NCBI GenBank assembly: GCA_024404655.1
Contig: JAKSPR010000197.1
Location: 1 to 5,666, forward strand
Source of the DNA: Clostridia bacterium
Lineage (GTDB): Bacteria > Bacillota > Clostridia > Oscillospirales > CAG-272
Direction of reading: 5' to 3'
DNA: 5,666 nucleotides
Positions 1 through 5,634 of this stretch are shown in pieces (positions within the stretch are counted from its first letter, which is position 1; each line of letters begins with the position of its first letter). The notes beneath the pieces were generated by a model. That model searched no databases. It was not told the origin of the DNA and saw only the letters and a list, made by a program, of their open reading frames with translations. Made by a program: the position numbers and the translations under genes.

Positions 1-105
1 TTGGCGTGGAGCCCCCTCTCCCTTCTTCCAAATCGTTCCCCCGGCGTGTGCCGTGAAATATTCAGCTCTCCTGCCAAGGAGCATCCCTCCATCAAAAAGA
101 ATCCC
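1..105. other. Upstream non-coding stretch, no gene recognised
   Basis: This is the first part of a 352-base region with no convincing gene. A frame starting at TTG stays open from base 1 to 198, but its product is proline- and arginine-rich, matches no family I know, lacks a visible ribosome binding site and runs through several hairpins. I therefore treat it as non-coding. The only local structure is a weak 5-bp hairpin (68-72 with 77-81) and one copy of an 11-base motif at 54-64 that recurs near the promoter. The stretch may be the 3' flank of a gene lying to the left of the window. Confidence 0.5.
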
Positions 106-129
106 AAAGAAGCCCAGCCGGGCTTCTTT
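106..129 (+). terminator. Terminator-like hairpin upstream of the operon
   Basis: Bases 106-115 (AAAGAAGCCC) and 120-129 (GGGCTTCTTT) form a perfect 10-bp stem with a 4-base loop. The right arm ends in TTCTTT, a short and imperfect U-tract. On the minus strand the same stem is followed by a T-rich run (GGGATTCTTTTT), so it could work in both directions. It probably ends transcription of a gene to the left of the window and insulates the operon. The weak U-tract and the C-run that follows limit confidence for + strand use. Confidence 0.55.
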
Positions 130-133
130 CCCC

Positions 134-153
134 CCGGCGGCGTCCGCCGCCGG
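134..153. repeat. GC-rich inverted repeat (hairpin)
   Basis: Bases 134-141 (CCGGCGGC) and 146-153 (GCCGCCGG) are perfect inverted repeats around a 4-base centre, giving a very stable all-GC stem. It begins four bases after the terminator-like hairpin. No T-run follows on either side, so it is not an intrinsic terminator by itself. It may act as an RNA-stabilising 3' end or as part of a tandem termination region. Bases 144-153 can alternatively pair with 228-237. Confidence 0.55.
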
Positions 154-190
154 TGTTCATTCTGTGAACATCCCGTGAATGCCGACGGGA
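154..190. repeat. Two adjacent short inverted repeats
   Basis: Two further stems follow directly. The first pairs 154-159 (TGTTCA) with 165-170 (TGAACA) around 5 bases. The second pairs 171-176 (TCCCGT) with 185-190 (ACGGGA) around 8 bases. Each is 6 bp and perfect. TGTTCA-N5-TGAACA has the form of a dyad operator for a helix-turn-helix regulator, but it lies about 100 bases upstream of the proposed -10 box. A terminator-associated RNA fold is equally possible. Confidence 0.35.
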
Positions 191-247
191 AATTGTAGAA
201 ATTAAAGAAAATAAGGAAAAACGCCTGCCGGCGGCGGCTTCTTGTTC

Positions 248-276
248 ATGAAATATTCACAAATCCGTGCTATACT
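248..276 (+). promoter_or_regulatory. Probable operon promoter with extended -10
   Basis: TATACT at 271-276 is a good sigma-A type -10 box and is preceded by TG at 268-269, making an extended -10 element. The hexamer 17 bases upstream is ATGAAA (248-253), a poor -35, which extended -10 promoters tolerate. An A-rich run at about 189-222 lies further upstream and might assist. Transcription would begin near base 283 and leave a leader of about 70 bases before the first gene. This is the only convincing promoter seen ahead of the four genes. Confidence 0.6.
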
Positions 277-293
277 TGCATTATGTGAAAAAC

Positions 294-330
294 CATGGGG
301 AAAGTGTGCTTGTATGCCGGTTTCCCCGTG
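294..330 (+). promoter_or_regulatory. Stem-loop in the 5' leader of the operon
   Basis: Bases 294-303 (CATGGGGAAA) pair with 321-330 (TTTCCCCGTG) to form a 10-bp stem with one G-U pair and a 17-base loop. The stem starts about 11 bases after the predicted transcription start and ends 8 bases before the ribosome binding site, which stays unpaired. It has no U-tract, so it is not a terminator. It may protect the transcript's 5' end or be a protein or ligand contact. I do not recognise it as a known riboswitch class. Confidence 0.45.
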
Positions 331-338
331 AAAAAAGG

Positions 339-344
339 AAAGGA
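339..344 (+). promoter_or_regulatory. Ribosome binding site of the ABC ATPase gene
   Basis: AAAGGA lies 8 bases before the ATG at 353, which is ideal spacing. A second AAAGGA overlaps just upstream at 334-339 but is 13 bases from the start. Together they support the 353 start. Confidence 0.8.
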
Positions 345-352
345 TATAAACC

Positions 353-1366
353 ATGATTAAAATTGAGAATCTGGTAAAGACTTACGGCGATATCCGCGCC
401 GTTGACAATATCAGCTTCGAGGTCAATGAGGGTGAGATCGTCGGTTTCCTCGGTCCGAACGGCGCGGGAAAATCCACGACCATGAATATGCTCACCGGTT
501 ACCTGTCTTCCACTTCCGGCAAGGCGATGATCGACGGCATTGATATCCTCGAACAGCCTCTGGAGGCAAAGAAGCGGATCGGCTTCCTCCCCGAACAGCC
601 GCCGCTGTATCTGGATATGACCGTTGAGGAATACTTGAACTTCATTTATGACTTAAAGGGCTGTAAACTGAACAGAAAACGTCATCTGCTGGAGATCTGC
701 GAGGTCGTCCGCATCACGGATGTTTATAAGAGAATCATCAGAAACCTGTCCAAGGGCTATCGCCAGCGTGTCGGTATCGCACAGGCACTGGTGGGCAACC
801 CCAAGGTCATCATCTTCGATGAGCCGACGGTCGGCCTTGACCCCAAGCAGATCGTCGAGATCAGAAACCTGATCAGAACCCTCGGCAAGAATCATACCGT
901 CATTCTCTCCACCCATATCCTCCCCGAGGTTTCCGCGGTCTGTGAACGAATCGTCGTCATCAATAAGGGACGCCTGATCGCCAATGAAAAGACTGAGGAT
1001 ATTTCCCGCCTCGTCGACGGATTCCGCAGACTGTGCGTCAAGATCGTCGGTCCGAAGGATGAGGTCGTCGCCGCACTGAAGGCAACACAGGGCATTTCTT
1101 ACTGTGAAGTCCTTGGCGAGCGCGAGGCTGGCTCCACCGCATATCTGGTCGAGTCCGATCCCGGCGTGGATATCCGCAAGCCGCTGTTCTTCACCCTTGC
1201 TTCCCATAACTGGCCGATGATCGGTGAGGAAGCCATGGGCACCAACCTTGAGGACGTCTTCCTTGCCCTGCTCGAAAAGAACGACGAGCGCAAGAAGCGC
1301 GCCGCAAATGCCGGCGGAACCAATGCAAACGGCGTTGTCCGCGGCGTTGTCACCGGCAAAAAGTAA
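353..1366 (+). CDS. ABC transporter ATP-binding protein (GldA-like)
   Basis: This cytoplasmic ATPase binds and hydrolyses ATP to power the membrane partner encoded next. All nucleotide-binding motifs are intact: Walker A GPNGAGKST (34-42), Q-loop Gln82, signature LSKGY (132-136), Walker B VIIFDEP (152-158) with catalytic Glu157, D-loop GLD (161-163) and switch His188. Residues about 224-310 form the extra C-terminal domain typical of ABC-2 type ATPases and end in LEDVFLALLE (299-308), a motif shared with GldA-like proteins. The full length of 337 residues is slightly long for the family because of a tail (311-337) rich in Lys, Arg, Gly, Asn and Ala. It is first in the operon, 33 bases ahead of the permease gene. 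The fold and ATPase activity are certain; the transported substrate cannot be read from the sequence. Confidence 0.97.
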   Translation: MIKIENLVKTYGDIRAVDNISFEVNEGEIVGFLGPNGAGKSTTMNMLTGYLSSTSGKAMIDGIDILEQPLEAKKRIGFLPEQPPLYLDMTVEEYLNFIYDLKGCKLNRKRHLLEICEVVRITDVYKRIIRNLSKGYRQRVGIAQALVGNPKVIIFDEPTVGLDPKQIVEIRNLIRTLGKNHTVILSTHILPEVSAVCERIVVINKGRLIANEKTEDISRLVDGFRRLCVKIVGPKDEVVAALKATQGISYCEVLGEREAGSTAYLVESDPGVDIRKPLFFTLASHNWPMIGEEAMGTNLEDVFLALLEKNDERKKRAANAGGTNANGVVRGVVTGKK

Positions 1367-1385
1367 AGAACCAAACAAAAACTTC

Positions 1386-1393
1386 ATAGGAGG
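1386..1393 (+). promoter_or_regulatory. Ribosome binding site of the permease gene
   Basis: ATAGGAGG contains a near-consensus AGGAGG and sits 6 bases before the ATG at 1400. It is the strongest of the four sites in the operon, which would suit higher synthesis of a permease needed as a dimer. Confidence 0.85.
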
Positions 1394-1399
1394 CATTCC

Positions 1400-2113
1400 A
1401 TGCAGGCCATTTATAAACGGGAGATGCGTGCCTACTTCACCTCTCCGATCGGCTATATCTTCATCGCCGTGTTCTTTATCGCAAACGGCGCACTGTTCTC
1501 TTACCTGACACTCCAGGCAGGTGATAACAGCGATATTTCCACTTACTTCCTTATGACCCTGTTCCTTTTCATCATTCTGATTCCGCTGCTCACCATGAAG
1601 CTGTTCTGTGAGGAACGCAAGCAGAAGACAGAGCAGCTGCTGCTCACCGCCCCCATCAGCCTGACCGATATGGTCGGCGCAAAGTTCCTTGCCGCTTATA
1701 CCATGTTCGCAGGAACGTTCCTCGCCGCTGCCGTCTGCGGCCTCATTCCCTACTTCATTTATTGTGAGCAGGTCAATCTTGCGCTGATCATCGGCAACGT
1801 GGTCGGTATTCTTCTGATCGGCGGAGCATTTGTCGCCATCGGACTTTTCGTATCTTCCCTGACCGAGAACCAGTTTACCGCAGCCATTTCCACCATCGCC
1901 ATCATCGCGCTGCTGCTGTTCATCAGCTTTGCAAACTCCTATATCGGCGCAGCACCCATCCGCGTGATGCTCAGCTGGATCTCCATTTTCGCACGGTTCT
2001 ATGATTTCACTTACGGAATTCTGAACATTGCTTCGCTGCTTTATTACGCATCCATCATGTTCGTGTTCCTCTTCCTCACCGTCCGCATTTATGAACGCCG
2101 CCGTTGGGGCTGA
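1400..2113 (+). CDS. ABC-2 type permease, GldF-like
   Basis: This integral membrane protein has 237 residues and about six predicted transmembrane helices (roughly 17-37, 50-69, 92-120, 127-151, 159-180 and 205-228). It would form the channel of the transporter, probably as a homodimer because only one permease gene is present. Family features include the start YKREMRAYFTSP (5-16), the cytoplasmic loop MKLFCEERKQKTEQLLLTAP (66-85), which matches the conserved EER...T..LL..P coupling region of GldF-like permeases, STEN-type motif SLTENQ (153-158), and FYDFTYGILN (200-209). The basic end YERRRWG suggests a cytoplasmic C-terminus. In some relatives the permease is fused to the GldG-like part; here they are separate genes 32 bases apart. 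Nothing appears truncated. The family assignment is firm, the cargo unknown. Confidence 0.93.
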   Translation: MQAIYKREMRAYFTSPIGYIFIAVFFIANGALFSYLTLQAGDNSDISTYFLMTLFLFIILIPLLTMKLFCEERKQKTEQLLLTAPISLTDMVGAKFLAAYTMFAGTFLAAAVCGLIPYFIYCEQVNLALIIGNVVGILLIGGAFVAIGLFVSSLTENQFTAAISTIAIIALLLFISFANSYIGAAPIRVMLSWISIFARFYDFTYGILNIASLLYYASIMFVFLFLTVRIYERRRWG

Positions 2114-2132
2114 TCTTCCGAGAGTATTGAAG

Positions 2133-2138
2133 AAAGGA
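2133..2138 (+). promoter_or_regulatory. Ribosome binding site of the GldG-like gene
   Basis: AAAGGA ends 7 bases before the ATG at 2146. The site lies inside the 32-base gap after the permease stop codon and supports the 2146 start. Confidence 0.75.
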
Positions 2139-2145
2139 TAAGAAC

Positions 2146-3690
2146 ATGAGTAGTCAGTCTGTTACCCAGAGCCGGAAGTTCAAATACGGTACCGTCTCTG
2201 TGATCTTCACCGCCGTGGTCATCGCGGCAATCGTGGTGCTCAACGTCGTCGTCACGGCGCTGACCCAGAAATTCTCCCTCTACGTCGATATGACGGAGAA
2301 GGACCTGTACTCCATTTCCGAGCAATGTGATACAATCATCCGCGAGCTGCAGGAAAAGCACGAAAACGATGTGGTCCCGCTGCACTATAACATCATTTTC
2401 TGCGCGCCCGCCGATACACTGGAAAATACCCAGACCTCCAAGATGATCCACTCCTTTGCAAAGGATCTGGCATCCACTTACCCGGACCTCATTTCCGTGG
2501 ACTACATCGACATCATCACCTATCCCTCCAAGGCTGAGGCTTATACCACCACCACCGCTGATACAGTCAAGACCACCGACGTCATCATCGAAAGTGCAAC
2601 CGGTTACAGAAAATTCGCTCAGCAGGCATTCTACGTCTTCGCGGAATCCACCGGCAATGTCTTCGCTTTCAACGGTGAACTGAAATTCGTCTCCGCATTC
2701 TTACAGCTGGCAGGCGAGTACAACCCCGTGGCTGTCTTCCTCTCCGGTCACGGTGAGGACAACGCCGCTGCCATGATGGCGCTTTTTGACGCCGCACTCT
2801 TCGACGTGCTGGAACTGAACCTCCAGAAGGGCGTACAGAATGACCGCTGGAACTTAAAGCCCGGTGAGCTTCCGCCCTACGCAAAGGTCCTTGTCGTCAA
2901 CAACCCCAAATATGACTATATCGGCGCAAACGACGACGGCCTTGTCAATGAAATTGACGTCATCGACAGCTTCCTTGAGATCAAGGACGACGGATCTTCC
3001 GGCAACATGATCATCAATATGAACGCAAAGACCGCAGGTACCCTTTCCGAACTTGAAACATACCTCATCGAGTGGGGCATCCAGTTCGGTCAGGCTATGG
3101 TCAAGGACAGCGCAAGCGCAACCTCCGTCGACGGTCAGACCATCATTGCGACCCTCGCCACCGAAGGTCTCGGCGCATCCCTGCACAAGAGCCTCCGCGA
3201 AAACCTTTCCTCCGTCCCGCTGACCATCGTCAAGAACGCCTGCCCCATTTATCAGCTCTATGATAATAAGGACAGCCGCTCCGTTTCCTCCGTCCTGACC
3301 ACCACCCGTACCGCTGAGGCTTATCCCGCAGACGGTGAAGGCGATCCCGTCCGCGGTCAGTACGACCTGATGACCCTCGTCCGCGAGACCCGTTATATCG
3401 ACAACAAGCAGTGTTACTCCTACGTGCTTGCATGCTCCAGCGCAAACTTCTGCGATTCCACCTATATGGCACAGAAGCAGTACGGCAACTCCGATATTAT
3501 CTTCTCCGCCATGCATGAATTCGGCAAGGATACCGTTCCGGTCGATATCAAGTTCAAAGTGCTTGACGATATGGGACTTTCCATTTCCACCCAGCAGGCT
3601 AACGGCTGGACCGTTGCCATCGTCGCCGTTGTTCCGATCATCATGCTCGTCATGGGCTGCGCCGTTTATATCAGGAGAAAACACTTATGA
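2146..3690 (+). CDS. GldG-like ABC accessory protein (GIFT ectodomain)
   Basis: This 514-residue protein has one membrane helix at each end (about 16-39 and 488-508). Both tips are basic (SRKFK near the start, RRKHL at the end), which places both ends in the cytoplasm and a roughly 450-residue domain outside. After the first helix comes DMTEKDLYSIS (48-58), the D-T-...-YS-S element typical of GldG-like proteins. VFLSGHGE (197-204) is the conserved G-H-G-E segment of the ABC_transp_aux/GIFT fold, related to class I glutamine amidotransferases. No nucleophilic Cys is evident there, so a binding or scaffold role is more likely than catalysis. Six cysteines (61, 86, 366, 423, 430, 436) lie in the ectodomain. 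In Bacteroidota the equivalent protein works with the GldA ATPase and GldF permease. The overlap with the next gene suggests the two accessory proteins are made together. The precise function is unknown. Confidence 0.9.
   Translation: MSSQSVTQSRKFKYGTVSVIFTAVVIAAIVVLNVVVTALTQKFSLYVDMTEKDLYSISEQCDTIIRELQEKHENDVVPLHYNIIFCAPADTLENTQTSKMIHSFAKDLASTYPDLISVDYIDIITYPSKAEAYTTTTADTVKTTDVIIESATGYRKFAQQAFYVFAESTGNVFAFNGELKFVSAFLQLAGEYNPVAVFLSGHGEDNAAAMMALFDAALFDVLELNLQKGVQNDRWNLKPGELPPYAKVLVVNNPKYDYIGANDDGLVNEIDVIDSFLEIKDDGSSGNMIINMNAKTAGTLSELETYLIEWGIQFGQAMVKDSASATSVDGQTIIATLATEGLGASLHKSLRENLSSVPLTIVKNACPIYQLYDNKDSRSVSSVLTTTRTAEAYPADGEGDPVRGQYDLMTLVRETRYIDNKQCYSYVLACSSANFCDSTYMAQKQYGNSDIIFSAMHEFGKDTVPVDIKFKVLDDMGLSISTQQANGWTVAIVAVVPIIMLVMGCAVYIRRKHL
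3673..3677 (+). promoter_or_regulatory. Ribosome binding site deciding the DUF4340 gene start
   Basis: AGGAG lies inside the end of the GldG-like gene, 9 bases before the ATG at 3687. A second ATG follows immediately at 3690 but is 12 bases away, so 3687 is preferred. Starting there gives an ATGA overlap with the upstream stop codon (3688-3690), a usual sign of translational coupling. Confidence 0.7.
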
Positions 3691-5534
3691 TGTTATTTAC
3701 CGAAAACGAAGAAACCAAGGAGAATGAGAGCACGCAGGCAGAGGGTTCCGCAGCAGTGGAAGCCTCCGGCCCCTCCGAGATCGACAAGCTCCATGAGGAC
3801 TACCGCCGCTTCGGCATCGAGGGCGGAGACGAGGAATCCATGGACTCCATCGCCGACATTCTCTCCACCTTCCAGTCCGAAGGCGAAGAGGGAGAAAAGA
3901 AGGACGACAAGGCAGGAAAGAAATCCGACCTTTCCAAGAAAAAGTTCCTCATCCCGATTCTTACAGCCTGCGCCGTCGTCGGTCTGATCCTCTATTATGC
4001 CGTTCTGCTTCCCATGCTGAAGACCGCTGACCCCACCAAGGAGATCCCGCCCATCAACACATGGCTTGATCAGCAGGTGGAAAACGGCGCCATGTCCGAT
4101 GCGGAGCGCACTGCCCTGCTGAGCACCGGCAAATGCGAGGTCCTCGGTTCCCAGAACCGTATCCTCATGTTCAACCATGTGGAAAAGGCCAATATCCAGT
4201 CCGTTGAGGTCCACAACACCCACGGCACCTACACCTTCTACCGTGATTCCAGCGATAACTTCGCCATTCTCGGAGCGGAGACCACGTCCTATTCCAAGGA
4301 AATGCTTTCTTCCCTCGTCGTCAGCTCCGGCTACACCCTGTCCATGACCCGTGTCTCCGAGATCTGCGAGGATATGCACGAATATGGTCTTGCGCCCGAA
4401 GATGAACCTTCCTATTATACCCTGACTACCACCTCCGGCGTCACCCACACCGTGTATATCGGCAGCCCCATTCCCACGGGCGCAGGTTATTACTGCTCCT
4501 ATGAGGACAGACCCGCCGTCTACGTCCTTGACAGCACGCTTGCTTCCACCCTGCTTGCCGACGTCAAAGACCTGATGACCGCCATCCTCACCTATGCGGT
4601 TTCTTCCACCAATTATTATACCATCACCAATTTCGAGATGACGAAAAACGGCGAACGCTTCCTGGAGGTCAATTACCTGACCGATGCGGAGCGTGTGCAG
4701 ACCGCTTCCACCTCCGTCTGGCGCATGGTTTACCCCGAGGGCGGTTATACGCCGTCTTCCTCCGGCTATGACGGCATGCTGCAGACCTTCTCCTCCTTCA
4801 TCGGCAACCGGGTGCTGGAATATAACGTTCTGAAACTCGATGAGGATGAAATCTCCGATGAGGAGATCGCAGTCCTCGATAAGTACGGTCTTGCACAGCC
4901 GGAAACCACCGTTTCCTTTGACTACACGGACCCCGATCAGGGATATACCGTCACCAACAGCCTGTGGTTCTCCAAGATGACCGAGGAAGGTACCTATTAC
5001 GTATACTCCTGGCTGTTCAATCTGATTTCCGAAATCGACGCGGCAAACTATCCGTGGATCGGCTATGACATTCTTGATTTCATTGATAAGCCTGTCTTCC
5101 AGATGAACATCAATAATGTCGGCAAGGTTGAAATCTACGCAGGTCCCGCGGCGGATGCGGATACGCAGGTACAGGCGGATTATCGTCTGAACGGCGAAGG
5201 TCAGGCCCTGATCGTCACCGAGGATAAGTCCGGCAAGACGCTGGATACCCAGAACTACCGTCAGCTTTACAAGACGATGCTGTCCATCAACATCGAAGGC
5301 TACACCGAAGACGATTCCACCGAGGAATCCACACTGTTTGCGACGCTGAAAGTCACAACGAAGTCGGATGTTGTCACGGAGTATAAGTTCTATTCGTACT
5401 CCACCAGACGCTGCTTTATGACGATCAACGGCGAAGGCGAGTTCTACGTCATGCGCGATCAGGTCAGAAAGATGCTGTCCGATGCGCAGAAGGTCATCGA
5501 CGGTGTTGCCGTCAGCTCTGACGCAAGAAGTTAA
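3687..5534 (+). CDS. Membrane-anchored DUF4340 protein
   Basis: This 615-residue protein has an acidic, low-complexity cytoplasmic N-terminus (1-86) ending in a Lys-rich stop (KKSDLSKKK), one transmembrane helix (87-109) and a large extracytoplasmic domain rich in Tyr, Thr and Ser. There is no cleavable signal or lipobox. The DUF4340 signature is clear around EYGLAPEDEP (232-241), followed by TVYIGSPIPTGAGYY (255-269). A second copy begins at KYGLAQPETTVSF (399-411). By eye the ectodomain is three related modules of about 130-155 residues each: 169-297, 312-467 and 470-605. DUF4340 proteins often sit beside GldG-like ABC systems, but their biochemical role is not established; a structural or substrate-binding partner of the permease complex is my inference. 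It is longer than the DUF4340 proteins I recall, because of the N-terminal extension and the repeats. It is the last gene, 13 bases before the operon terminator. Confidence 0.87.
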   Translation: MMLFTENEETKENESTQAEGSAAVEASGPSEIDKLHEDYRRFGIEGGDEESMDSIADILSTFQSEGEEGEKKDDKAGKKSDLSKKKFLIPILTACAVVGLILYYAVLLPMLKTADPTKEIPPINTWLDQQVENGAMSDAERTALLSTGKCEVLGSQNRILMFNHVEKANIQSVEVHNTHGTYTFYRDSSDNFAILGAETTSYSKEMLSSLVVSSGYTLSMTRVSEICEDMHEYGLAPEDEPSYYTLTTTSGVTHTVYIGSPIPTGAGYYCSYEDRPAVYVLDSTLASTLLADVKDLMTAILTYAVSSTNYYTITNFEMTKNGERFLEVNYLTDAERVQTASTSVWRMVYPEGGYTPSSSGYDGMLQTFSSFIGNRVLEYNVLKLDEDEISDEEIAVLDKYGLAQPETTVSFDYTDPDQGYTVTNSLWFSKMTEEGTYYVYSWLFNLISEIDAANYPWIGYDILDFIDKPVFQMNINNVGKVEIYAGPAADADTQVQADYRLNGEGQALIVTEDKSGKTLDTQNYRQLYKTMLSINIEGYTEDDSTEESTLFATLKVTTKSDVVTEYKFYSYSTRRCFMTINGEGEFYVMRDQVRKMLSDAQKVIDGVAVSSDARS

Positions 5535-5547
5535 GTTTATTTGTTAG

Positions 5548-5589
5548 AAAATCGCGCTCCGGTGCCTGAACAGCGGAGCGCGATTTTTT
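5548..5589 (+). terminator. Strong intrinsic terminator of the operon
   Basis: Bases 5548-5561 and 5574-5587 are perfect 14-bp inverted repeats with a GC-rich core (CGCGCTCCG) and a 12-base loop, followed by a run of six T (5584-5589). The stem begins 13 bases after the stop codon at 5534. The left arm starts with AAAA, so the minus-strand transcript would also end in a short U-tract and the element may act in both directions. It marks the end of the four-gene unit. Confidence 0.93.
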
Positions 5590-5610
5590 CCTGAAATCGG
5601 GCTGCATTCA

Positions 5611-5634
5611 GGGGGGGGAAAGGGGGGGGACGGG
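5611..5634 (+). other. G-run cluster, potential G-quadruplex
   Basis: Two runs of eight G (5611-5618 and 5622-5629), separated by AAA, are followed by GGG at 5632-5634. Each G8 can supply two G3 tracts, so the four or more tracts with short loops needed for an intramolecular quadruplex are present. The cluster lies just beyond the terminator in non-coding DNA. The run lengths may also be affected by sequencing error in homopolymers. Confidence 0.5.

Larger units (their letters stand above)
54..259. repeat. Spaced 11-base direct repeat TGAAATATTCA
   Basis: The near-palindrome TGAAATATTCA occurs at 54-64 and again at 249-259; the coordinates given span both copies. The second copy overlaps the expected -35 position of the proposed promoter, which would suit a regulator binding site. 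With only two copies in AT-rich spots, chance is not excluded. Confidence 0.25.

Noticed and set aside
1..198. Open frame on the + strand starting with TTG at the window edge
   Set aside because: No ribosome binding site is visible, the composition is proline- and arginine-rich without family resemblance, and the frame crosses a terminator-like hairpin and further inverted repeats.
653..1396. 247-codon open frame on the minus strand opposite the ABC ATPase gene
   Set aside because: The + strand carries every ABC ATPase motif in order; the antisense product has biased composition and no recognisable domain.
2854..3684. 276-codon open frame on the minus strand opposite the GldG-like gene
   Set aside because: It lies wholly within a well-supported gene. 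Its Gly/Asp/Val-rich product is what antisense reading of C-ending codons yields, and it matches no family I recognise.
3693..4448. 251-codon open frame on the minus strand opposite the DUF4340 gene
   Set aside because: It is antisense to a gene with a clear DUF4340 signature and membrane helix, has the same compositional artefact, and has no promoter or convincing ribosome binding site.
353..5534. Possibility that this is a gliding-motility or type IX secretion locus
   Set aside because: Only the ATPase, GldF-like and GldG-like parts are shared. No other gliding or secretion component is present, and the genome looks like Bacillota, so the motility label is not carried over.
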